Shown piece by piece: positions 1 through 5,043 of a stretch of 5,043 bases of DNA. The position numbers and the translations under genes are program-made. The stretch is from the NCBI GenBank assembly GCA_021828575.1, contig JAJZEL010000047.1:1-5043 (forward strand). Reading direction: 5' to 3'. This DNA is from Pseudomonadota bacterium (GTDB taxonomy: Bacteria; Pseudomonadota; Gammaproteobacteria; Burkholderiales; Ferrovaceae). Under the pieces are notes generated by a model, which saw only the letters and a list, made by a program, of their open reading frames with translations, did not search any database and was not told the DNA's origin. Every line of letters begins with the position of its first letter. Position 1 is the first letter of the stretch.

Positions 1-806
1 AGACACCTGTGACCCCCGCTGCCGGCACCAACGTTGGCATCCTGCACAACTTCAATGGAGTCATGGGTCTGGCAGCGCTGGCCAGGGCTGTCAGCACCAT
101 TTCCGGCGTCAACGTGCTGTCCACGCCCAACCTGCTGACCCTCGACAATGAGATGGCCCAGATCATCATCGCCGAAAACGTGCCTTTTGTGACAGGGCAA
201 TATGCCCAGACCGGCATCAATGGCACGGTGAATCCCTTCACGACGGTGGACCGGAAGGATGTGGGCCTGACCCTGACCATCCGGCCACAGATTTCCGAGG
301 GCGGTCTGGTGCGCCTGCAGATTTACCAGGAATCATCGGCCATTGACCCCACCACGCTCAACAACGTGTACGGTCCCAGTTACAACAAGCGGGCCGTGGA
401 ATCCACCGTTCTGGTCCAGGATGGACAAGTGGTGGCCCTGGGTGGGTTGCTGGAGGACAACTATACCGACACCATGGAAAAAACGCCGTTTCTGGGTGAC
501 ATTCCTTACCTGGGCGCCTTGTTTCGATACGAGTCCAAATCACACGTCAAAACCAACCTGATGATCTTTTTGCGTCCCTTCGTGATCCGGAATGCAGAAC
601 AGAGCGATGCCCTGGCCAACGACCGTTATGGCGAGGTCAAATCGGTTCGTGACCACTATGAATTCAACGTGCGCGTGCTGGACAACGATAGCCTCATGCC
701 CATGCCCCCGGCCCGGGGGTCGGGTCCACCCTTGGTGTCACCAACCACGGCACCCGTCACTCCCACCGCTTCTCCCTTGCCGGGAAGCGTTCCTCCCTCG
801 CCATGA
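1..806 (+). CDS. gspD: GspD, type II secretion secretin (C-terminal part, 5' end outside window)
   Basis: Outer-membrane secretin of the type II secretion system, a multimeric channel through which folded periplasmic proteins leave the cell. The frame is open from the left edge (first full codon at position 3), so the GTG at 9 is internal, not a start. Visible secretin-core motifs, in order, are LSTPNLLTLDNE, NVPFVTGQ, a RKDVGLTLTIRPQI strand, VRLQIYQE, the STVLVQDGQVVALGGLLED segment, TPFLGDIPYLGALFR and KTNLMIFLRPFVI. These are the conserved C-terminal barrel motifs of GspD; NVPFVTG and the GspE/GspF neighbours favour GspD over pilus PilQ. After the core come about 35 residues resembling the S-domain (pilotin-binding) region, then a proline-rich tail from about 696. 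The N0-N3 periplasmic domains and the signal peptide lie outside the window. The TGA stop (804-806) overlaps the gspE ATG. Confidence 0.95.
   Translation, partial: TPVTPAAGTNVGILHNFNGVMGLAALARAVSTISGVNVLSTPNLLTLDNEMAQIIIAENVPFVTGQYAQTGINGTVNPFTTVDRKDVGLTLTIRPQISEGGLVRLQIYQESSAIDPTTLNNVYGPSYNKRAVESTVLVQDGQVVALGGLLEDNYTDTMEKTPFLGDIPYLGALFRYESKSHVKTNLMIFLRPFVIRNAEQSDALANDRYGEVKSVRDHYEFNVRVLDNDSLMPMPPARGSGPPLVSPTTAPVTPTASPLPGSVPPSP
696..803 (+). other. Proline-rich C-terminal tail of GspD
   Basis: The last 36 residues of GspD are low in complexity: 13 are proline, most of the rest are Ser, Thr, Ala or Val, and there are no acidic residues. The tail follows the S-domain-like segment ending in VRVLDNDSL. 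It is likely disordered. Whether it reaches a pilotin or the periplasm is unknown, and no specific function is claimed. Confidence 0.6.
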
Positions 807-2221
807 ACCTTCACGAACGGGGGCTGCCCTTTGCATTTTCCCGGAATGGCGGAGTGATTCTGGCGAGCAGGCATGAGGACGTGACCGAAGTGTGGGTGTG
901 TGAGTCCACCCGTCCGGAAGCCCTGGCTGAAGCGGGCCGGATGCTGGGCCCCTTGCGCGTGGTTTCGTTGCCGGTGGAGGAATGGCAGGCGGCCCTGTCC
1001 CGGACCTATGCTTCCGGTCAGGGGGCGGCAGCCCAGGTGGTGGATGAACTGGAAGAAGACCTGGACCTGTCTCGTCTCATGCAGGATCTGCCTGCCGTGG
1101 AAGACCTGCTGGAGGCCAGTGACGACGCGCCCATCATCCGGATGATCAATGCGCTGCTGACCCAGGCAGCACGCGAGGGAGCATCGGACATCCACCTGGA
1201 GGTGTCGGAACGAAATTCACTGGTGCGGTTTCGTGTGGATGGCACCTTGAGGGATGTGGTGACGCTTCGCAAGGCCCTGCATGCCGCGCTGATTTCCCGC
1301 ATCAAGATCATGGCACAACTGGACATTGCCGAAAAACGCCTTCCACAGGACGGGCGCATTGCCCTACGGGTGGCGGGTCGTCCCGTGGATGTGCGGGTCT
1401 CCACCTTGCCCACAGGTCATGGCGAACGGGCCGTATTGCGTTTGCTGGACAAGGAAGCCGGTCGTCTCGACCTCACCCGGCTGGGCATGGCGGAGGATAC
1501 CCTGACCCGCTTCGATCGACTCATTCATCAGCCCCATGGCATCGTGCTGGTCACCGGGCCCACGGGGAGTGGCAAGACCACGACCCTGTATGCGGCCCTG
1601 TCGCGGCTCGATCACCACACCACCAACATCATGACCGTGGAAGATCCCATCGAATATCATCTGGATGGCATTGGTCAAACACAGGTGAACCCGCGCATCG
1701 ACCTGACGTTTGCCAAGGCGTTGCGGGCCCTGTTGCGTCAGGATCCCGATGTGATCATGATCGGGGAAATCCGAGATGCCGAAACTGCAAGAATTGCCGT
1801 TCAGGCCAGCCTGACAGGCCATCTGGTGCTGGCCACCCTGCATACCAACGATGCCGTCAGTGCCGTGACGCGGTTGGTGGACATGGGCATCGAACCTTTT
1901 TTGCTGGCCAGTTCGCTGTTGGGGGTGCTGGGGCAGCGGTTGTTCAGGCGCCTCTGTCCGGCCTGCCATCAGGATGCTGTTGCCTTGCTGTCGTGCACCA
2001 CCTGCAATCGCACCGGTTATCAGGGCAGGAGTGGCGTGTACGAGTTGCTGGAGATCTCCGGCAGTCTGCGGAGCCTGATCCATGAACGGGCAGCCGAAGC
2101 CGATATTCGCCAGGAGGCCTTGGCTTGGGGATTCAGGACTCTCGCGCAGGATGGCGAACGATGGGTCGAGTCCGGGTTGACCACGCGCAAGGAAATGCTG
2201 CGGGTCACGGGAGACACCTGA
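803..2221 (+). CDS. gspE: GspE, type II secretion traffic ATPase
   Basis: Cytoplasmic hexameric ATPase of the PilT/VirB11-like secretion ATPase superfamily. It hydrolyses ATP to drive pseudopilus assembly, docking on GspL and GspF. The 472-residue protein starts at ATG 803, overlapping the gspD stop as ATGA, which suggests translational coupling. Residues 1-75 are a divergent N-terminal domain. The N2 domain includes DDAPIIRMINALL, ASDIHLE and VRFRVDG, followed by IKIMAQLDIAEKRLPQDGRI and the LDLTRLGM linker. The catalytic domain has Walker A GPTGSGKT (252-259), an Asp box TVEDPIEY (278-285), a Walker B region ending GEIRD (321-325) and a His box TGHLVLATLHTND (338-350). A Cys4 zinc motif lies at C385, C388, C398 and C401, with a short C-x2-C-x9-C-x2-C spacing. 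All key catalytic residues are present. The length and Cys4 motif favour GspE over PilB, which is longer. The gene ends two bases before gspF. Confidence 0.97.
   Translation: MNLHERGLPFAFSRNGGVILASRHEDVTEVWVCESTRPEALAEAGRMLGPLRVVSLPVEEWQAALSRTYASGQGAAAQVVDELEEDLDLSRLMQDLPAVEDLLEASDDAPIIRMINALLTQAAREGASDIHLEVSERNSLVRFRVDGTLRDVVTLRKALHAALISRIKIMAQLDIAEKRLPQDGRIALRVAGRPVDVRVSTLPTGHGERAVLRLLDKEAGRLDLTRLGMAEDTLTRFDRLIHQPHGIVLVTGPTGSGKTTTLYAALSRLDHHTTNIMTVEDPIEYHLDGIGQTQVNPRIDLTFAKALRALLRQDPDVIMIGEIRDAETARIAVQASLTGHLVLATLHTNDAVSAVTRLVDMGIEPFLLASSLLGVLGQRLFRRLCPACHQDAVALLSCTTCNRTGYQGRSGVYELLEISGSLRSLIHERAAEADIRQEALAWGFRTLAQDGERWVESGLTTRKEMLRVTGDT
2209..2213 (+). promoter_or_regulatory. Ribosome binding site for gspF
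   Basis: GGGAG lies 10 bases before ATG 2224, inside the 3' end of gspE. It supports starting gspF at 2224. The upstream in-frame codons that extend the frame back to 2125 overlap conserved gspE coding sequence and lack GspF similarity. Confidence 0.55.
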
Positions 2222-2223
2222 CC

Positions 2224-3432
2224 ATGGCCGTATTCCGTTTTGAGGCCATGGACTCGGGCGGGCAGAAGGAAAACGGCGTGGTGGAGGCCGATTCGCCCAG
2301 ACAGGCCAGAGCTGTCCTGAGGTCCAGGGGGCTGGTGCCCTTGTCGCTGCACGCCGCAGGTTCGGCCAGGGGAGCCGGTCACCGGTTTTCGGGTCGGCGC
2401 ATCGCCGGAAGTGACCGTGTCCTGTTCATCCGGCAACTGGCCAGCCTGCTGGCCTCCGGCATTCCACTGGATGAGGCGCTGGCTGCTGTGGCTGGCGAAT
2501 CCGACCAGTCGCTGGTTCGTGAACGGTTACTGGAATTACGTTCGGATGTGCTGGGGGGAAGCACCCTTTCCATGGCCATGGACCGGCATTCGGGCGACTT
2601 TCCTCCCGTTTACCGGGCACTGGTGGCCGCCGGGGAAAAAAGCGGGCGTCTGGGCTGGGTGCTGGAACGGCTGGCGGATTATTCAGAGGCCCGTGACCAT
2701 CTTCGGCAGAAGGTCATCATGGCCATGGCTTACCCGGCCATCGTGTCCACCGTGGCCTTGTGCATCGTCATTTTTCTCATGACCACGGTGGTGCCCCAGG
2801 TGGTGTCCGTCTTCATCAACAACCATCAGGCGTTGCCCCTGCTGACCAGGATCATGATTGCCCTGTCCGGATTCATTCGCCACTGGGGTTGGGCGCTGCT
2901 GCTGTTGCTGGCTTTTTCCGCGTGGGGGGCCAGAAAACTGCTGGCCCGTCCAGGAACCCGGCTGGCCTGGGATGCCTGGCTGCTGACCCTGCCCCTTCTG
3001 GGCAAACTCATCCGGGGCTACAACACGGAACGTTTTTCGGGCACTTTGGCTATCCTGGTGGGGGGCGGGGTCCCCATATTGCCTGCCATTCAGGGGGCGG
3101 CCAATACTCTGGGCAACCGCCAGTTGCAACAGGATGTGGAGGAAGCCCTCGTGATGGTGAGGGAAGGGTCCACCCTGTCACGGGCACTGGGGGCTACGGG
3201 CAGGTTTCCTCCCGTGTTGCTGCAACTGGTTCATGCCGGAGAAAGCACGGGCCGCCTTCCCGAAATGCTGGAACGGGTTGCCCAGGGCGAAGCCAGCCTG
3301 CTGGAACGTCGCATCCTGCTGCTCACCGCCCTGCTGGAACCTGCCCTGATCCTGCTCATGGGACTGGTGGTGGCGTTGATTGTCCTGGCTGTGCTCCTGC
3401 CCATCATGGAAATCAATCAGATGGTGCGTTAA
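2224..3432 (+). CDS. gspF: GspF, type II secretion inner-membrane platform protein
   Basis: Polytopic inner-membrane protein at the centre of the assembly platform. It couples the GspE ATPase to pseudopilin extraction. From ATG 2224 it has 402 residues, normal for GspF. The N-terminus MAVFRFEAMDSGG is family-typical. Two homologous cytoplasmic T2SSF domains follow, the first with RQLASLLASGIPLDEAL and GEKSGRL (137-143), the second with FSGTLAILVGGGVPILPAI and GESTGRL (339-345). Hydrophobic segments lie at about 170-192 (after the conserved YPAIV), 221-238 and 362-392. The C-terminus, LLPIMEINQMVR, is the conserved end of the family. It sits two bases after the gspE stop in the same transcription unit. 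No pseudopilin gene follows; a terminator lies 81 bases past the stop. PilC is the alternative, but the GspD and GspE neighbours argue for GspF. Confidence 0.97.
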   Translation: MAVFRFEAMDSGGQKENGVVEADSPRQARAVLRSRGLVPLSLHAAGSARGAGHRFSGRRIAGSDRVLFIRQLASLLASGIPLDEALAAVAGESDQSLVRERLLELRSDVLGGSTLSMAMDRHSGDFPPVYRALVAAGEKSGRLGWVLERLADYSEARDHLRQKVIMAMAYPAIVSTVALCIVIFLMTTVVPQVVSVFINNHQALPLLTRIMIALSGFIRHWGWALLLLLAFSAWGARKLLARPGTRLAWDAWLLTLPLLGKLIRGYNTERFSGTLAILVGGGVPILPAIQGAANTLGNRQLQQDVEEALVMVREGSTLSRALGATGRFPPVLLQLVHAGESTGRLPEMLERVAQGEASLLERRILLLTALLEPALILLMGLVVALIVLAVLLPIMEINQMVR

Positions 3433-3445
3433 GGTTCAGTTAAGG
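3428..3445 (+). promoter_or_regulatory. Possible OmpR-family operator: TTAAG direct repeat with 11-base period
   Basis: GTTAAGG occurs at 3428-3434 and again at 3439-3445, an 11-base period that puts both half-sites on one face of the helix. A weaker copy, GTTAAAT, lies at 3454-3460, 15 bases further on and out of phase. PmrA-class regulators are known to bind YTTAAK half-sites repeated every 11 bases. The core TTAAG fits, but the first base is G rather than a pyrimidine. The first copy overlaps the gspF stop codon, so part of the match is coding. A PmrA/QseB-like regulator starts 128 bases downstream, so autoregulation is plausible but unproven. Confidence 0.35.
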
Positions 3446-3513
3446 CTGGGCTGGTTAAATGGGAACCACTAGGCACTGCTTTTCATGGTCAGTTGTCTAA
3501 ATCTCCTGTTCAC

Positions 3514-3546
3514 GGGTGTCCCCATTTGGGGGCACCCATTTTTTTT
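3514..3546 (+). terminator. Rho-independent terminator of the gspDEF unit
   Basis: The arms GGGTGTCCCC (3514-3523) and GGGGGCACCC (3528-3537) form a 10-base-pair stem with one G-U pair, closed by the 4-base loop ATTT. One A and then eight T (3539-3546) follow. There is no A-tract before the stem, so it acts on + strand transcription only. It lies 81 bases past gspF and ends 27 bases before the regulator gene, separating the two transcription units. Confidence 0.9.
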
Positions 3547-3561
3547 GCCCTGCCAGCTAGG

Positions 3562-3567
3562 TATGAT
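3562..3567 (+). promoter_or_regulatory. Possible -10 element for the regulator/kinase pair
   Basis: TATGAT matches the sigma-70 -10 consensus at five of six bases and lies between the terminator and the regulator ATG. At a 17-base spacer the -35 position falls in the terminator T-tract (TTTTTT, 3539-3544), a weak match, and no extended -10 TG is present. Transcription from here would start at about 3574, on the start codon itself, giving a leaderless or near-leaderless message. The evidence is a single short motif. Confidence 0.3.
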
Positions 3568-3573
3568 GAGCGC

Positions 3574-4233
3574 ATGCGAACCCTACTGGTGGAAGATGAC
3601 AATCTCCTTGGAGACGGTGTACAGGCCGGACTGAAACAGGGAGGCTATGCAGTGGACTGGGTCAGGGATGGTCTGGCCGCCAAGCTGTCACTGGAGTCTA
3701 CTCATTACGGTCTGGTCATACTTGATCTGGGCCTGCCCAAGGTGTCCGGACTCGATGTGTTGAAATGGCTCCGCCAGCGGGGCTACTCCGTGCCCGTCCT
3801 GATCCTGACGGCCCGTGATACGGTGGCTGACCGGGTGATCGGCCTCGATGCCGGAGCAGATGACTACCTCATCAAGCCTTTCGACCTGGACGAGTTGCTG
3901 GCCCGACTGCGCGTGCTGTCCCGTCGGAGTGGCGGCCAGGCCAGCCCGGTTTTGCAATGCGGTGATCTGGAAATGGATCCGGCTGCAAGGCAGGTGCGCA
4001 AGGCCGGGCAGTCGGTGGAACTGTCCTCCCGGGAATTTACCCTGTTGCACGAACTGTTGCTTCACATGGGGCATGTCCAGTCCCGGGAGCGACTGGAGGA
4101 GCGTCTGTATGGTTGGGGTGAAGAAGTGGAAAGCAATTCGGTGGAAGTCCATATCCACCATCTGCGCAGAAAACTGGGACCCAGCCTGATCCGCACCCTG
4201 CGTGGCGTGGGCTACGTCATCGATCGGGCATGA
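3574..4233 (+). CDS. OmpR/PhoB-family response regulator, QseB/PmrA type
   Basis: DNA-binding response regulator of a two-component system, 219 residues, the usual QseB/PmrA length. The receiver domain (1 to about 115) has the acidic pair D8-D9, the phosphoacceptor D51 in VILDLGLP, T79 in LILTAR and K101 in IKPFDLDE, so all switch residues are present. The winged-helix DNA-binding domain (about 125-217) includes LSSREFTLLHELL, the recognition-helix stretch SNSVEVHIHHLRRKLG and the end IRTLRGVGYVID. ATG 3574 is chosen because the receiver fold starts at MRTLLVEDD; in-frame extension to 3493 would run through the terminator hairpin. The Shine-Dalgarno is weak (AGG at 3559-3561, or GATGAG at 3565-3570, which is too close). 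The stop overlaps the sensor-kinase ATG, so the two are coupled. QseB-like is a family label; PmrA- or TctD-like roles cannot be excluded from sequence alone. Confidence 0.93.
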   Translation: MRTLLVEDDNLLGDGVQAGLKQGGYAVDWVRDGLAAKLSLESTHYGLVILDLGLPKVSGLDVLKWLRQRGYSVPVLILTARDTVADRVIGLDAGADDYLIKPFDLDELLARLRVLSRRSGGQASPVLQCGDLEMDPAARQVRKAGQSVELSSREFTLLHELLLHMGHVQSRERLEERLYGWGEEVESNSVEVHIHHLRRKLGPSLIRTLRGVGYVIDRA

Positions 4234-4994
4234 GCGGTTCCATCGGGCTGCGACTGGTACTGTCTCTGGCTCTGGTGGCTGAAGTGGCGGTATGCGTTTC
4301 CGTGCTGGCCACGAAAAATGCTGCGTACCAGGAGACGGGGGCTCTTTTTGATTCCCGGATGGAAGCGGCGGCCGAGGCCATTCTGGATGTAACCCGTCTG
4401 GAAGTGATTCATGGCCAGAGTCCAGTGTTTTCGGAAATGCCCGTTATGGAAGGTTATCAGCGGGCTTTCATGTTTCAGGTCTGGAAGGGTCAGCAGTTGC
4501 TGTTGCGTTCCGCCAATGCTCCTTCCAATCCTCTGGGAAACCAGGAGGAAGGTTTTGGCGAGGCTGTTCTGAGTGGGCAGTCCCTCAGGGTGCTGGTGCG
4601 TCGTGATGCACCGCACGATCTGGCAATCCGGATTGCAGAGCCCGAGGATGCACGTTCCCATCTTTCCATGGTCATTGCCGTGCAGACTCTGGTGCCTGCC
4701 CTGCTGATCACCACTCCACTGCTGCTGCTTCTGGTTTGGCTGGCTGTCACTTCCAGTCTGAGGCCACTGACCCTGCTGCGTCGCGAAGTGTCCAGCCGTT
4801 CACCCGAACATCTCAAGCCCGTGCGCCTGGAAGATGTGCCGCGGGAAGTGTTGCCTTTGGTCAAGGCGCTCAACGAGCTTTTCGAACGCGTCAAGCATTC
4901 CGTTGAAGGAGAAAAACGTTTTACCGCGGATGCGGCGCTGAGATCCATGAATCCGCCCTGGCCTGCCCGAAATGTCGCGCGCCCAACACTGTGA
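4230..4994 (+). CDS. QseC-like sensor histidine kinase, broken just before the H-box
   Basis: Membrane sensor kinase partnering the regulator upstream, whose TGA overlaps its ATG at 4230. A first membrane segment at about residues 7-27, a periplasmic sensor region (about 28-144) and a second membrane segment (about 147-174) are visible. A HAMP-like linker follows, beginning SSLRPLTLLRREV and containing LVKALNELFERVKHSVEGEKRF, the usual lead-in to the dimerisation domain of QseC/PmrB/TctE kinases. The match ends at FTADAA (231-236), where the family continues HELRTPLAAL, carrying the phosphorylated histidine. Here 18 unrelated residues follow, to TGA at 4994. The H-box, N-box and ATP-binding domain are absent, so a product made from this sequence could not autophosphorylate. 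True kinase sequence ends at about 4938; the rest belongs to another coding frame. The break is more likely a chimeric join than a natural mutation. Confidence 0.85.
   Translation: MSGSIGLRLVLSLALVAEVAVCVSVLATKNAAYQETGALFDSRMEAAAEAILDVTRLEVIHGQSPVFSEMPVMEGYQRAFMFQVWKGQQLLLRSANAPSNPLGNQEEGFGEAVLSGQSLRVLVRRDAPHDLAIRIAEPEDARSHLSMVIAVQTLVPALLITTPLLLLLVWLAVTSSLRPLTLLRREVSSRSPEHLKPVRLEDVPREVLPLVKALNELFERVKHSVEGEKRFTADAALRSMNPPWPARNVARPTL
4924..4938. other. Junction: 15 bases that fit both the kinase and a zinc-ribbon gene
   Basis: CCGCGGATGCGGCGC reads in the kinase frame as the end of FTADAA plus the first base of the expected His codon. Read two bases later it gives CRGCGA-type zinc-ribbon sequence. 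To the left only the kinase frame makes sense, to the right only the zinc-ribbon frame. No inverted repeats or other mobile-element ends are visible here. Confidence 0.7.
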
Positions 4995-5043
4995 CCTCGA
5001 CGATTTCGCCGGTCGCGGCAGCCGTGGGGCTTCCGCCGGGCAT
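4925..5043 (+). CDS. Zinc-ribbon protein, N-terminal fragment (both ends missing)
   Basis: The frame with codons starting at 4925 stays open to the window edge and reads RGCGAEIHESALACPKCRAP, then a Thr/Ser/Ala/Val stretch ending in GLPPG. This resembles the N-terminal zinc ribbon of small bacterial proteins beginning M-F-C-R-x-C-G-x-E-I-H-x-x-A-x-x-C-P-x-C-G-A-P, which often precedes TM2, DUF805 or similar membrane domains. Three of the four zinc ligands are present (TGC 4931, TGC 4964, TGT 4973). At the place of the first cysteine the codon is TAC (4922), still kinase sequence. No start codon occurs between the upstream in-frame stop (4904-4906) and 4925, so the fragment cannot be translated as placed. 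Its original start was probably lost at the join. The family match is from memory of the motif, and the downstream domain is not in the window. Confidence 0.6.

Noticed and set aside
1..9. First nine bases (AGACACCTG) recur at 2212-2220 near the gspE stop
   Set aside because: A single 9-base match in about 5 kb can arise by chance, and the GspD frame reads normally through it. No flanking similarity supports a duplication.
1364..2083. Long - strand frame (239 codons) opposite gspE
   Set aside because: It is antisense to the conserved ATPase core, rich in Gln/Gly/His, and has no family motif. Long antisense frames are common in GC-rich genes.
2125..2223. In-frame upstream extension of gspF, which would add 33 residues
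   Set aside because: It overlaps conserved gspE coding sequence. The GspF family N-terminus begins at MAVFRF (2224), with a suitable ribosome binding site 10 bases before.
2760..3443. Long 227-codon + strand frame overlapping gspF
   Set aside because: It is a Gly/Pro/His-rich alternate frame of a gene with strong GspF similarity. No recognisable domain, so a composition shadow.
3493..3573. Extended start for the response regulator at TTG 3493
   Set aside because: The extension would run through the terminator hairpin and T-tract. The receiver domain starts cleanly at MRTLLVEDD from ATG 3574.
3433..3573. Small RNA, riboswitch or CRISPR in the intergenic gap
   Set aside because: Apart from the terminator hairpin, no conserved structure, repeat array or aptamer-like sequence can be seen in the 141 bases.
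3688..4161. - strand frame (157 codons) opposite the response regulator
   Set aside because: Antisense shadow of a well-conserved receiver/DNA-binding gene, with no motif of its own.
4938..5043. Insertion-sequence end at the kinase break
   Set aside because: No terminal inverted repeat, target duplication or transposase motif is visible. The sequence after the break reads as a zinc-ribbon protein, and the shared bases at the join point to a chimera.

Overview
The window reads as roughly 60% GC DNA from a proteobacterium, most likely beta- or gammaproteobacterial. The gene families point there: a GspD/GspE/GspF type II secretion set and a QseB/QseC-type two-component pair. Coding is dense, with ATGA overlaps, and every gene lies on the + strand. 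The species cannot be named from the sequence.

Layout: (1) Positions 1-806 hold the C-terminal part of the outer-membrane secretin GspD, cut by the left window edge. (2) 803-2221 encode the cytoplasmic ATPase GspE and 2224-3432 the inner-membrane platform protein GspF. The three are packed as a translationally coupled gspD-E-F unit. (3) A 141-base gap (3433-3573) holds a strong intrinsic terminator (3514-3546), which separates the secretion genes from what follows. It also holds a TTAA-type direct repeat resembling a PmrA-class response-regulator site, and a possible -10 element. (4) 3574-4233 encode an OmpR-family response regulator of the QseB/PmrA type. (5) A QseC-like sensor kinase starts at 4230 in an ATGA overlap, but its match stops at residue 236, one codon before the expected phosphoacceptor histidine. 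(6) From about 4925 to the right edge a different reading frame encodes the start of an unrelated zinc-ribbon protein.

Working together: GspE powers assembly of the periplasmic pseudopilus through GspF, and substrates leave through the GspD channel. The regulator/kinase pair forms its own transcription unit. Any control of secretion by this pair is not shown by the sequence.

The most notable point is the right end. The kinase and the zinc-ribbon coding sequences join at about 15 bases (4924-4938) that make sense in both genes. The zinc-ribbon frame has no start codon and lacks its first cysteine. This looks like a chimeric join, probably an assembly or amplification artefact at a contig end and less likely a real microhomology rearrangement. 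I did not find a novel biological system; the rest is a conventional secretion and regulatory region with a few modest peculiarities.
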